Shown here one piece after another: positions 9,042-17,692 of a DNA stretch of 64,000 bases (positions are counted from its first letter, which is position 1; each line of letters opens with the position of its first letter). Both the position numbers and the translations under genes were made by a program. The notes under the pieces were generated by a model. That model did not search any database. It saw nothing but the letters and a program-made list of their open reading frames with translations, and had not been told where the DNA came from. The stretch is taken from assembly GCF_019599045.1 (NCBI RefSeq), contig NZ_CP080623.1, forward strand, positions 2,564,501-2,628,500. The letters run 5' to 3'. This stretch comes from Roseovarius sp. SCSIO 43702 (GTDB lineage: Bacteria > Pseudomonadota > Alphaproteobacteria > Rhodobacterales > Rhodobacteraceae).

Positions 9042-10280
9042 ATGAAACTCGCGGACCTCGACATCATCGTGACCGCCCCGCCCGCGCCGGGCTGGGGCGG
9101 GCGCTACTGGATCCTGGTCAAGCTCACCACCGACACGGGGCTGACCGGCTGGGGCGAATGCTATGCCACCGCCATCGGCCCCGGGGCGATGCGCGCCGTG
9201 ATCGGCGACGTGTTCGCGCGGCACATGGAGGGCGAGAGCCCCGAGAATATCGAGCTGATGTTCCGCCGGGCCTATTCGGCAGGCTTCACGCAGCGGCCGG
9301 ACCCCACGGTCATGGGCGCCTTCTCGGGGCTCGAGATCGCCTGCTGGGACATCCTGGGCAAGGCGCGCGAGCGGCCGGTCTGGGCGCTTCTGGGCGGACG
9401 GATGAACGCGCGGGTGCGCGCCTATACCTATCTCTATCCCCTGCCCCATCACGACGTCTCGGCCTTCTGGACCTCGCCCGAGATGGCGGCGGAGTCGGCC
9501 GAGGCCTGTGTAAGCGCCGGATATACGGCGATAAAGTTCGATCCGGCCGGCCCCTACACGATCCGGGGCGGACATATGCCGGGACGGCGCGACATCGCGC
9601 TGTCGGTGGCGTTCTGCAAGGCCATACGCGAGGCGGTGGGCGACCGGGCGGACCTGCTTTTCGGCACGCATGGGCAGTTCACCACCGCAGGCGCGATCCG
9701 CCTCGGGCGGGCGATCGCGCCCTACGATCCGCTCTGGTACGAAGAGCCCATTCCCCCCGACAACGTCGCCCAGATGGCCGAGGTCGCGCGCGCCGTTCCG
9801 ATCCCGGTCGCGACCGGCGAACGCCTTGTTTCCAAGGCGGAATTCGCGCCCGTGTTGCGGGCGGGGGCGGCGGCGATCCTGCAACCGGCGCTGGGGCGCG
9901 TGGGCGGCATCTGGGAGGCAAAGAAGATCTCCGCCATGGCGGAGGCCTACAACGCGCAGGTGGCGCCGCATCTCTATGCGGGGCCGGTGGAATGGGCGGC
10001 CAACATCCACCTCGCCGCCTCGATTCCGAACCTCTTGATGGCCGAGACGATCGACACCGGGTTTCACCGCAGCCTCATCCGGCAAAGTATTGAAATGGAT
10101 GGCGGATTCGTCATTCCACCCGAGACGCCGGGTCTCGGGATCGAGGTGGACGAGGCGCTGGCACGGGCGCATCCCTACGAGGGCACGGGGCTTCATCTCG
10201 AGATGCAGGAGGCGCCCTGCGACTACGAGCGCGGCAACGCGTTCCAGGGCGGCGCGGCAGAGACATCGGCCAAGGGTTAA
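9042..10280 (+). CDS. Mandelate racemase/muconate lactonizing-family (enolase superfamily) dehydratase
   Basis: Enolase-superfamily protein of 412 residues, probably an acid-sugar dehydratase. Seen features are a capping domain (TGWGECYATAI), Lys165 in AIKFDPAGP, barrel motif GTHGQF (207-212), metal-ligand region YEEPIPPDN (233-241), ATGERL with Glu260, and APHLYAGPV with His310. The layout recalls galactonate/gluconate dehydratases, although the first barrel position usually occupied by Asp in DgoD reads GTH here, so specificity is open. It lies 112 bases after the alcohol dehydrogenase on the same strand. Confidence 0.82.
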   Translation: MKLADLDIIVTAPPAPGWGGRYWILVKLTTDTGLTGWGECYATAIGPGAMRAVIGDVFARHMEGESPENIELMFRRAYSAGFTQRPDPTVMGAFSGLEIACWDILGKARERPVWALLGGRMNARVRAYTYLYPLPHHDVSAFWTSPEMAAESAEACVSAGYTAIKFDPAGPYTIRGGHMPGRRDIALSVAFCKAIREAVGDRADLLFGTHGQFTTAGAIRLGRAIAPYDPLWYEEPIPPDNVAQMAEVARAVPIPVATGERLVSKAEFAPVLRAGAAAILQPALGRVGGIWEAKKISAMAEAYNAQVAPHLYAGPVEWAANIHLAASIPNLLMAETIDTGFHRSLIRQSIEMDGGFVIPPETPGLGIEVDEALARAHPYEGTGLHLEMQEAPCDYERGNAFQGGAAETSAKG

Positions 10281-10290
10281 CGGGCCGCAC

Positions 10291-10326
10291 CCCACGTCGG
10301 TATCCATGTCGGTATCCACGTCGGTA
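10291..10326 (+). repeat. Three tandem copies of a 12-bp repeat
   Basis: CCCACGTCGGTA, TCCATGTCGGTA and TCCACGTCGGTA follow each other directly after the dehydratase stop, with a degenerate fourth unit TCGCGTCGGTGG. The array lies between two convergent genes. It may simply be slippage-prone DNA; no function is evident. Confidence 0.7.
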
Positions 10327-10422
10327 TCGCGTCGGTGGAGGGTGAGTCGCGGCAATCGTTAAAGGGGCGTGCGCAGGACGGCGACGGACCGGACCGATCT
10401 CGCGGCCCTTTTGGGGGTGATT

Positions 10423-11352
10423 TCAGGGCAGGAGCCCCAGCCAGAGCCAGGCCGTGAGCGGCGTGACGGCGGTGGCGAGCAGCACGCTCGAGGCCGCGAC
10501 CTTGCGCGCGCGCCCATACATGTTGGCGAAGATGTAGCTGTTGACCCCCGGCGCCATCGCCGCCGTCACCACGGCCGAGCGCGTCGCCGCATCGGGCAGC
10601 TCGAGAAGCGCCGCGAGCGCGCGGGTGATCGCCGGGTGGACCAGGAGCGAAAGCGCCATCACGCAGGCGATGAGGCGCAGATCGCCCTGTGGCTTGTATT
10701 GCACGAGCACCCCGCCCAACCCGAAAAGCGCCGCCGGCAGCGCCGCCCGCGCCAGAAGCGTCACGCCGTCCCAGAGCGGCGCGGGCACGGCGAGGCCCGA
10801 GAGGTTGACCGCGAAACCGAGCCCGATCCCGATGATGAGCGCGTTCGAGAACATCGCGCGCCCGACGCGCGGCAGGAAGGCGAACCGTCCGGCGCCGCGG
10901 GCACGGGCCAGTTCCATCGCGGTGATCCCCACGCCGTAGCAGAAGGGCGAATGGACGGCGATGATCGCGTAGTTCGCCACCAGTGCCTCGGGCCCGTAGG
11001 CGCGTTCGGTGATCAGGAGGCCCAGCAGCACCGAGTTGGAGAAGAGACAGCAGAAGCCCACCGCGATCGCCTCTTCGAGCTCGCGCCCGAAGAGGCGCAG
11101 CGCGATGAAGGTGCCAGCGAGGAACGACAGGAAGGCGCCCGAATAGAAGCTGAGCAGCAACCGCCAGTCGAACCCCGCCCCGAGGTCGAGCCGCGCGATG
11201 GCCGAGAAAAGCAGGCACGGGATCGCGAAGTTCTGCGTGAACCGCATGAGACCGTCCACGTGGACCTGGGCGAACCAGCCGCGCCAGACCGCGAGATAGC
11301 CGAAACCGATGACGCCGAAGACCGGCAGGATGACCTCGACCAGCGCCTGCAT
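10423..11352 (-). CDS. AEC-family transporter (auxin efflux carrier/malonate permease type)
   Basis: Inner-membrane permease of 309 residues with about ten hydrophobic segments in two five-helix halves. It starts with a first helix VILPVFGVIGFGYLAVW and contains the family's FAIPCLLFSAIA segment and, in the second half, LPAALFGLGGVL and MAPGVNSYIFANMYG. AEC permeases export or import small organic anions; the substrate is unknown. It starts 11 bases after the metallohydrolase stop, so it is probably the last gene of the dacA-tmk-holB-tatD operon. Confidence 0.85.
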   Translation of the reverse strand: MQALVEVILPVFGVIGFGYLAVWRGWFAQVHVDGLMRFTQNFAIPCLLFSAIARLDLGAGFDWRLLLSFYSGAFLSFLAGTFIALRLFGRELEEAIAVGFCCLFSNSVLLGLLITERAYGPEALVANYAIIAVHSPFCYGVGITAMELARARGAGRFAFLPRVGRAMFSNALIIGIGLGFAVNLSGLAVPAPLWDGVTLLARAALPAALFGLGGVLVQYKPQGDLRLIACVMALSLLVHPAITRALAALLELPDAATRSAVVTAAMAPGVNSYIFANMYGRARKVAASSVLLATAVTPLTAWLWLGLLP

Positions 11353-11363
11353 CGCGGCGGCGC

Positions 11364-12164
11364 TCAGACCGTCTGGGTCAGCACCATGCCGTCATGGGCG
11401 GGCGTGATCCAGTCGGGCAACTCGGCGACGAGCGTGTCGTAATCCATGTCGATATGCATGTTGGTGAGCACGCCCTGCCGCGGTCGCGCGCGGTGCATCC
11501 ATTCGAGCGAGCGTTCGAGATGGGCATGTGTCGGATGCGGGGTGCGCCGCAGCGCGTCGAGGATCCAGATATCGAGCCCCTCCAGCACGGGCCACGAGGT
11601 CTCGGGGATCTCGGCCACGTCGGGCAGATAGGCAAGATCGCCGACGCGGAACCCCAGCGCCTCCATCGAGCCGTGGTTCACCTCGAAGGGTGTCAGCACG
11701 ACGTCGCCGCCCGCCCCCGAGATCGTGATGTCGCCGTTGATCGTATGCATGTCGAGGATCGGCGGATAGGGCGAGCTTGCGGGCTGGATGAAGGCATAGG
11801 CGAAACGGCCCAGAAGCGCGTTCTGCGTGTCGCCGTCGGCCCAGACCGGCAGACGTTCGCGGCGGTTGAAAACGACGACGCGCAGATCATCGAGCCCGTG
11901 GACGTGATCGGCGTGGCTGTGGGTGTAGACCACGGCGTCGAGCACGCCCACGCCCGCGTCGAGCAGTTGCGCGCGCAGATCGGGCGAGGTGTCGATCAGC
12001 ACGCGGGTGGTCCCCCTCTCGCCCTCCTGTTCGATCAGGAGCGAGCAGCGGCGGCGCGTGTTGCGGGGATTCGCGGGGTCGCAATCGCCCCAGTGCCCGC
12101 CAAGGCGCGGCACCCCGCCCGACGAGCCGCATCCGAGGATGGTGAAGCGGCGGGTCTTGCTCAT
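11364..12164 (-). CDS. PhnP-like MBL-fold metallohydrolase
   Basis: Metallo-beta-lactamase-fold phosphodiesterase of 266 residues. It begins MSKTRRFTILGCGSSGGVPR, a typical start for the PhnP/RNase Z-like group, with two cysteines (WGDCDP, RRRCS) in the zinc-site insertion. The metal signature is THSHADHVHG (His82, His84, Asp86, His87), with downstream VNHGS, ILDALR and the late MHIDMDYD. PhnP cleaves cyclic ribose phosphodiesters, but no phn genes are nearby and this protein is common after tatD. The true start is ATG 12164, overlapping the tatD stop by 4 bases. Confidence 0.87.
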   Translation of the reverse strand: MSKTRRFTILGCGSSGGVPRLGGHWGDCDPANPRNTRRRCSLLIEQEGERGTTRVLIDTSPDLRAQLLDAGVGVLDAVVYTHSHADHVHGLDDLRVVVFNRRERLPVWADGDTQNALLGRFAYAFIQPASSPYPPILDMHTINGDITISGAGGDVVLTPFEVNHGSMEALGFRVGDLAYLPDVAEIPETSWPVLEGLDIWILDALRRTPHPTHAHLERSLEWMHRARPRQGVLTNMHIDMDYDTLVAELPDWITPAHDGMVLTQTV

Positions 12165-12964
12165 GAGGCGGCCTCGAAGGCCGGCACCTTGCTGAAAAGG
12201 CGCGCGAAATTCGCCTGCGTCTGTGCCGCGAAATCGGGCCAGTCCATGCCGAAGACCTCGGCGCCCACCTGCCCGGTATGGACGGTATAGGCGGGCTCGT
12301 TGCGCTTGCCGCGATGGGGCGGCGGCGCGAGATAGGGCGCATCGGTCTCGAGCAGGATGCGCTCCACGGGTGCGCTCGCGAAGATCTCGCGCAGTTCGGA
12401 CGAGCGCGGGAAGGCCGCGATGCCCGACATCGAGAGGTAAAACCCGAGATCGAGCGCCGCGCGCGCCAGCCCCGCGCCCGACGAGAAGCAGTGCATCACG
12501 CAGGAATAGGCGCCGCGCCCGTGTTCCTCGGCCAGGATGCGGGCCATGTCGGCATCCGCGTCGCGCGCGTGGATGATGAGCGGCAGTCCCGTCTCGCGCG
12601 CGGCGGCGATATGGATGCGCAGGCTCTCCTGCTGCGCCTCGGCGCTTTGGGACGTGTAGTGGTAGTCGAGCCCGGTCTCGCCGATGCCGACGCATTTCGG
12701 GTGTTCGGCTATGGTCAAAAGCTCATCGAGCGTGGCCATGGGCTCGTCCGCCACGGACATCGGGTGCGTGCCCGCCGCGTAGAAGACGGGCGCATGCGCC
12801 TCGGCCAGCGCGCGCACGGCGGGTTCGTTGCGGAGCCTGGTGCAGATCGTGACCATGCGCGTGACGCCGGCGCGCAGGGCACGGGCGATCACCTCGTCGA
12901 TCTCGTCGTTCAGTTCGGGGAAATCGAGGTGGCAATGGCTGTCGGTGATCTCGACGCGGCTCAT
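12161..12964 (-). CDS. TatD-family metal-dependent hydrolase
   Basis: Amidohydrolase-fold metal-dependent DNase/hydrolase of 267 residues. Visible ligands are the DSHCHLDF pair of histidines, Glu in GIGETGLDY, IIHARD, HCFSSG and the signature LETDAPYLAPPPHRGKRNEP. TatD proteins act as 3'-5' exonucleases in DNA repair and as quality-control hydrolases. It lies 20 bases after holB, a frequent bacterial arrangement (tmk-holB-tatD), and overlaps the downstream gene by ATGA. Confidence 0.9.
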   Translation of the reverse strand: MSRVEITDSHCHLDFPELNDEIDEVIARALRAGVTRMVTICTRLRNEPAVRALAEAHAPVFYAAGTHPMSVADEPMATLDELLTIAEHPKCVGIGETGLDYHYTSQSAEAQQESLRIHIAAARETGLPLIIHARDADADMARILAEEHGRGAYSCVMHCFSSGAGLARAALDLGFYLSMSGIAAFPRSSELREIFASAPVERILLETDAPYLAPPPHRGKRNEPAYTVHTGQVGAEVFGMDWPDFAAQTQANFARLFSKVPAFEAAS

Positions 12965-12984
12965 GGGGCCTCCGGGAGGGTCGT

Positions 12985-14100
12985 TCAGGCGGTCTCTTTC
13001 AGTCTGAACACCGTATCAAGCACGAGCGCGGCAGGGTCAAGGTTGACCGCGCGGGCGTGGCGGGCGCGGGCGCCGATCTCGGCCGCGCGGTCGGCCCAGG
13101 CGCGGGCCGCGGACGGATCGGGGGCGAGGCGGGCGAGCGTTTCTGCCTCGCCGGGCGCGGCGGGGGGATCGGGGGGCGTGCCCGTGGCGCCGGTGCGCGC
13201 GAGCCGTGCGAGCAGCACGTCGAGCAGCGAGAGCAGGAGGTCGAGACGGTCCTCGGCCCCGCGCGCCGCCACCGTGTCGGCCAGCGCGAGCGCGCGGGGC
13301 CGGTCGAGGCGCGGCAGGCTTCCGACGATGGCCAGCAGTTCGGCATAGAGGTCGAGCCCGCCCAGGTTCGCGAGGCGCACCGCCTCGCCCACCGATCCGG
13401 CGGCCAGCGCCGCGAGCGCCTCGGCGCTGTCGGTCTCGACCCCCGCCTGGGCGAGGGCGCGCGCCATGTCGTCGGGCGAGAGCGGCAGGAGGCGCAATTC
13501 GCGGCAGCGCGAGCGGATCGTCGGCAGAAGGCGCGCGGGCGCGTGGCTCACGAGGAGAAGCGTGGTGCGTGCGGGCGGCTCCTCGAGCATCTTGAGAAGC
13601 GCGTTGGCGGCCTGCACGTTCATCTCGTCGGCGCTGTCGATGATGACGACGCGATGACCGCCCTCGGTCGAGGAAAGCTGGAGGAAGCGGTTCAGGTCGC
13701 GCACGTCCTCGGCCACGATCTGCGCGCGCAGGCGGTCGGTCTTGGGGTTCACGCTTCGCGTGATGTGATAGAGCCCCGGGTCCGAGCCCGCGCGGACGCG
13801 GGCGGCGACGGGGTGGTCGCCGGGGATCGCGAGCGTTTCGGGCCGGGGCGGCGCGCCGAAGAGCCCGCCGTCACCGCCGGGCGCGGGTGTTGCCAGAAGG
13901 AAGCGCGCGATCCGCCAGGCGAGCGTCGCCTTGCCCACGCCGCGCGGCCCCGTGAGAAGCCAGCCGTGATGCAGCCGCCCGCCGGTGAAAGCGTCGAGAA
14001 AGGCCGCCTCGGCAGCGCCCTGCCCGATCAGCGCGGGCGTGTCGCGCGGATGCGGCGCGCCTTCGACGCGGTCCGGCTGGGGGGTGGCGGCATCGCTCAT
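12985..14100 (-). CDS. holB: DNA polymerase III delta-prime subunit
   Basis: Clamp-loader AAA+ subunit of the replicase. The 371-residue protein has GPRGVGKAT (51-59), VVIIDSADEMN, LLKMLEEPP and the SRC motif in IRSRCREL that contacts the neighbouring ATP site. The zinc-binding cysteines found in many DnaX/HolB proteins are not seen. The start codon overlaps the tmk stop (ATGA), matching the standard tmk-holB coupling. A long Pro/Ala-rich C-terminal half is typical of alphaproteobacterial forms. Confidence 0.92.
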   Translation of the reverse strand: MSDAATPQPDRVEGAPHPRDTPALIGQGAAEAAFLDAFTGGRLHHGWLLTGPRGVGKATLAWRIARFLLATPAPGGDGGLFGAPPRPETLAIPGDHPVAARVRAGSDPGLYHITRSVNPKTDRLRAQIVAEDVRDLNRFLQLSSTEGGHRVVIIDSADEMNVQAANALLKMLEEPPARTTLLLVSHAPARLLPTIRSRCRELRLLPLSPDDMARALAQAGVETDSAEALAALAAGSVGEAVRLANLGGLDLYAELLAIVGSLPRLDRPRALALADTVAARGAEDRLDLLLSLLDVLLARLARTGATGTPPDPPAAPGEAETLARLAPDPSAARAWADRAAEIGARARHARAVNLDPAALVLDTVFRLKETA

Positions 14101-14747
14101 GCGAGGCGCTCCCGCACGATGCGGGCCACGTCGGCGGCGACCTCCCCGGCGTCGCGCGCGCCGTCGATGACGGCGATGCGGTCGGGGTACTCGCGCGCGA
14201 GGTCGAGGAATCCCGCGCGCATCCGCTCCTGCCAGTCGAGGCCCATCCGCTCGAACCGTTCCTCGCCGCCCGCGCGGTCCAGCGCGCGCTCGAGGCCCAG
14301 GGACGGGTCCATGTCGACCAGCAGCGTGAGGTCGGGCTCGCGCCCGATGACGAGGCGGTGCAGCGCATCCACCATGTCGCGCAGGTCGGGCCGCGCAAGG
14401 CCCTGGTACATGCGCGTGCTGTCGGAGAAACGGTCGCAGATCACCACCTCCCCGGCGGCGAGCGCGGGGGCGATCACCCGCTCCATGTGATCGCGGCGCG
14501 CGGCGGTGAAGAGCAGGATCTCGGTCTCGGGCGACCAGCGATCGGCGGCGCCCTCGAGCACCAGCGCGCGGATCTCCTCGGCGCCCGGCGAGCCGCCCGG
14601 CTCGCGCGTGAGACGCAGGCGGCGTCCCTCGGCACGCAGCGTGTCGGCAAGGCGGCGCGCCTGCGTGGATTTGCCCGACCCGTCGATGCCCTCGAAGGTG
14701 ATGAAAAGGCCCGGTCTCGAACTGTCGCGGGCCGCGCCCTGGCTCAA
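14097..14747 (-). CDS. tmk: Thymidylate kinase
   Basis: Phosphorylates dTMP to dTDP in dTTP synthesis. The 216-residue P-loop kinase has GIDGSGKS (20-27), the LTREPGG motif, CDRFSDST with the DR(Y/F) signature, and YQGLAR. No ATG lies near the conserved N-terminus; the frame fits a TTG start at 14747 whose last two bases are the first two of the dacA stop (TTGA). That makes tmk translationally coupled to dacA. Downstream it overlaps holB. Function is certain; the start codon is inferred. Confidence 0.92.
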   Translation of the reverse strand: MSQGAARDSSRPGLFITFEGIDGSGKSTQARRLADTLRAEGRRLRLTREPGGSPGAEEIRALVLEGAADRWSPETEILLFTAARRDHMERVIAPALAAGEVVICDRFSDSTRMYQGLARPDLRDMVDALHRLVIGREPDLTLLVDMDPSLGLERALDRAGGEERFERMGLDWQERMRAGFLDLAREYPDRIAVIDGARDAGEVAADVARIVRERLA

Positions 14748-15928
14748 CTCGCCTCCTCCGCGGCGCTCTCGGCCTCGGGGCCGCGTTGCAGGCGGGTGAG
14801 CAGCAGCGACGAGACGGTCTTGATCCGGTTCACGAAGCCGCCGCGCGCCACGTCCGACGCCGCGACGAGCGGCACGCGCGTCTCGGGCAGGCCCTCGGGC
14901 GCGAAGACCAGCTCGGCCAGTTCGTCCCCTTGCGAGATCGGCGCCTCGATGGGCCCCTGGTAGACCACCTCGGCCTTGAGCGGACCGGCGGACATGGCGG
15001 GCATCAGCGTGCTCACGTCGTCGCGCGCCATGAGGCCCACGCTGGCCGTCTCGCCCATCCAGACATCGGCGCGCGCGACCTCGGTTCCGCCCGCGACGAC
15101 CTGGCGTTCGGCGAACTGGCGGAAGGCCCAGTTGACGATGGCCTCGGCCTCCTCGGCGCGGGCATCGGCGCTGGCCAGGCCCGAGATCACGAAGATGACA
15201 CGCCGACCGCCCTGCACCGCCGACCCGGCGAGGCCGTAGCCTGCCTCCTGCGTATGCCCGGTCTTGAGCCCGTCGGCCCCGATCCCGAGGGTCAGCAGCG
15301 GGTTGCGGTTGTAGCGGTTCTGCGCCTCCTTCTCGTCGAAGAGGAACTCGGTCTCGGCGAACATCGGATAGTATTCGGGGAAATCCTGTATGAGCTTGCG
15401 CGACACCAGCGCGAGATCGCGCATGCTCATCCGGTGGCCCGGTGCGGGCCAGCCGTTCGAGTTGGTGAAGGTGGAGTTCGTCATCCCCATGTTCTGCGCG
15501 CGGCGCGTCATGAAACGCGCGAACCCCGCCTCGGTGCCATCGGGGCTGAGCGCCTCGGCGATGACGGCGCAGGCGTCGTTGCCCGACAGCACGATGATGC
15601 CGCGGATGAGATCCTCGACCGTCACCCGCTCCCCGGGCTGGAGAAACATCGTCGAGCCGCCATATTGCGCCGCGTGCTGCGAGACGGGCAGTTCCTCGGT
15701 CATGGCAAGGCGTCCGTCGCGGATGGCCTCGAACGCCACGTAGAGCGTCATGAGCTTGGACATCGAGGCGGGCGGCAGCGGCTGATCGGCGTTCTTGGAC
15801 AGAAGCACGGTGCCGGTGCCCACGTCGACCACGAAGGCCGCCGTGGCGCGCGTGTCGAAAGCGCGCGCGGGCAGCGCCATGGCCAGGGCCAGCAGGGCGG
15901 AAAGGGCGATACGGGTCAAAACAGTCAT
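14744..15928 (-). CDS. dacA: D-alanyl-D-alanine carboxypeptidase (PBP5/6 type)
   Basis: Periplasmic low-molecular-weight penicillin-binding protein that trims the terminal D-Ala of peptidoglycan pentapeptides. A signal peptide (about residues 1-23, ending PARAF) is followed by the SxxK motif Ser55-Lys58 in PPASMSKLM, SxN in LSGNDACAV and KTG in LKTGHTQEAGYG. A C-terminal PBP5 beta domain and tail (about 280-394) should associate with the inner membrane. It precedes tmk and follows a SPOR-domain lipoprotein gene by 143 bases, placing two cell-wall genes side by side. Symbol is by family; dacC/dacF paralogs cannot be excluded. Confidence 0.92.
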   Translation of the reverse strand: MTVLTRIALSALLALAMALPARAFDTRATAAFVVDVGTGTVLLSKNADQPLPPASMSKLMTLYVAFEAIRDGRLAMTEELPVSQHAAQYGGSTMFLQPGERVTVEDLIRGIIVLSGNDACAVIAEALSPDGTEAGFARFMTRRAQNMGMTNSTFTNSNGWPAPGHRMSMRDLALVSRKLIQDFPEYYPMFAETEFLFDEKEAQNRYNRNPLLTLGIGADGLKTGHTQEAGYGLAGSAVQGGRRVIFVISGLASADARAEEAEAIVNWAFRQFAERQVVAGGTEVARADVWMGETASVGLMARDDVSTLMPAMSAGPLKAEVVYQGPIEAPISQGDELAELVFAPEGLPETRVPLVAASDVARGGFVNRIKTVSSLLLTRLQRGPEAESAAEEAS

Positions 15929-16071
15929 TGGCAGCGGTCCGTCTTTTCGTTGCGTGCAGGGCCCCCGGGGGCCGGCGGGAGCGGGTCGCGCCCCTCGCGG
16001 TCGCGCGATCCGTCATATCCTTCTTCGCTCCGGCGGTGCGCCGGAAGGGTCCCGCGATCCTGGCGCGGACC

Positions 16072-16968
16072 CTAGTTCGTCACGGCGTAGGCATCGTCGA
16101 AGCCGATGCCCTTGATCTTGTCGAGAAGCGCGGCCCGTTCCGAACGGGTTGCGGCCGGTCCGACGATCACGCGCCAGAAGGTCTTGCCCGCCGAGCTCTG
16201 CTCGAGCACCGTGGGCACCATGCCGGCGCGCCGCATCGCGGTGGCGGTGTTCTCGGCGTTCTGCTCGACGCTGAAGATGCCGATCTGGATGTAGGGTTTG
16301 TCGAGCGCGCTTGGCTGGACGGCGGCCGCGGCGGGTTTCGGCGCGGGCGCCGTGGCGGCCGGTGCGGGCGCGGCCGCGGTGTCGGTTCCGGCCTCGGCCT
16401 CGGCGGCGTCGATGGCCGCGGCGGCACCCGCGACGGGATCGAGCGTCGTGGTCTCGACCGCCTCGGGCGCGAGTTCCGCGGCGGCGGCATCGGGCGTGCC
16501 CGCCGCGTCGGGCTGTTCCTCGCGGCGCAGGGCGGTCACGTTGAGCCTGGCGGGGGCGCCGGCCAGCATTTCGAGCGCCGCGGCGGCATCCGACGAGACC
16601 TGGAGCACGGGGCCCGGATTGGCCCGCTCGCGCCGGAACAGCGCGCCGATCACGAATTTGCCGTTCGCGGTATTTCGGATGATGACGCGCTCGGGCTCCT
16701 TCACGTCGGGATGCGCGACCCAGACGCCGCCCAGCGACGGGCGACCGTCCCAGAGGCCCTGGTCCGTCACCTGGAACACATCGGGCGCCTCGACATCGCG
16801 CTCGACCAGCCGCACGGAGGACGCCGCCTCGGGCGCGCTTTCGGCCGTGTCGGGGCGTGCCTTGAACGGGTTCACGCCCCCTTCGCAGCCCGCAAGCGTC
16901 AGCCCGGCCACACCGGCCACGATCACCGCCCGTCCGCCGCGATGCACGCATCCCAGAAATTCAATCAT
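16072..16968 (-). CDS. SPOR-domain lipoprotein
   Basis: Predicted lipoprotein of 298 residues: a hydrophobic stretch ends in the lipobox LAGC (Cys28). A folded middle region (about 50-160) includes GLWDGRPSLGGVWVAHPDV. Next comes a low-complexity Ala/Glu/Pro linker (about 160-225) and a C-terminal SPOR domain with PYIQIGIFSVEQNAENTA and FWRVIVGP. SPOR domains bind denuded septal glycan, so a role in cell-wall remodelling or division is likely, consistent with dacA downstream. It could be called RlpA-like, but I do not see the double-psi barrel that defines RlpA. Confidence 0.85.
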   Translation of the reverse strand: MIEFLGCVHRGGRAVIVAGVAGLTLAGCEGGVNPFKARPDTAESAPEAASSVRLVERDVEAPDVFQVTDQGLWDGRPSLGGVWVAHPDVKEPERVIIRNTANGKFVIGALFRRERANPGPVLQVSSDAAAALEMLAGAPARLNVTALRREEQPDAAGTPDAAAAELAPEAVETTTLDPVAGAAAAIDAAEAEAGTDTAAAPAPAATAPAPKPAAAAVQPSALDKPYIQIGIFSVEQNAENTATAMRRAGMVPTVLEQSSAGKTFWRVIVGPAATRSERAALLDKIKGIGFDDAYAVTN

Positions 16969-17214
16969 GGCTCACCGCCCCTAGCCTGTCGCGGCGGGCG
17001 CAACGGCCCGCGTGCCTCGAGTCTCATGTCCTTGCCCCGTTACCGCCGGGATCGGTCACGCAAAAGGCGCGGTCGTTGCCGCGCGCGGGAAGTGTAGCGA
17101 ATGCGGACCTGCGAGAAAAGTGCGCAAACGGCATTTCGGCGGATTTCCCCATGCGCGGGAGTTGGATTTGCCGTCTTTCAGAATCGTGACCGCCGGTGTA
17201 GGCCCCTTCGGGCC

Positions 17215-17304
17215 GGAGGAGTGGCAGAGTGGTCGAATGCACCGGTCTTGAAAACCGGCGTGGGTTCACGCCCACCGTGGGTTCGAATCCCACCTCCTCC
17301 GCCA
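17215..17304 (+). tRNA. tRNA-Ser (anticodon UGA)
   Basis: A complete class II tRNA. The acceptor stem GGAGGAG (17215-17221) pairs with CTCCTCC (17294-17300), followed by G and an encoded CCA. The anticodon stem CCGGT/ACCGG frames loop CTTGAAA, with anticodon TGA at 17249-17251. A long variable arm (GTGGGTTCACGCCCAC) identifies serine, and the T-arm holds GGTTCGAATCC. Just upstream lies a GC hairpin GGCCC-CTTC-GGGCC. The 3' end is the apparent integration site of the island that follows. Confidence 0.97.
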
Positions 17305-17692
17305 CCATCACCCTTTCGAACCTATTCAGGCCGCCCGGCCGAGGCGGATTTTCTTCTGTTTTCAAAGGGGTTTGCCGTGTGGGTGCGAACCGCTGAGACG
17401 GCGGCGCGCAGCGATTTCCGTCTCTGAATGGCCTTTAGTCTCTGGTCGGGCGAACCGCGCCGATTCCGGTTCGGTCGATATTTTTCTTGCCTTTCCAATG
17501 GCCTGACTCGCAACCCCGCCAAAACTGCGCGCCCTGTTTCCATCGCTATCGAGCGGAACGGAGATCGAACAAGCAGGAGGCGTAGCCGATGGGTGCGCTG
17601 GCAGAACGGCGCGTAGCGGTGGCGGATCAATCGGCTGCGGCCTTCGCGAAGCCATTGATGACAAACGCACATCGCGCCTCTAGCCTGGCGGC
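17305..17692. other. Intergenic stretch after the tRNA, no supported gene
   Basis: About 390 bases of mixed composition at the left island edge. A 48-codon frame from 17589 has a strong AGGAGG upstream, but the peptide is not recognisable and it overlaps the gene stub that follows in another frame. I call nothing here. It looks like deletion-prone integration-site DNA. Confidence 0.5.

Noticed and set aside
11364..12695. A 443-codon frame ending as the metallohydrolase
   Set aside because: The first 177 codons are tatD read out of frame. The real protein begins at the ATG that overlaps the tatD stop.
14097..16016. A 639-codon minus-strand frame ending as thymidylate kinase
   Set aside because: Only the last 216 codons are tmk. 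The long N-terminal part is the dacA gene read in another frame; a dacA-tmk fusion is therefore not present.
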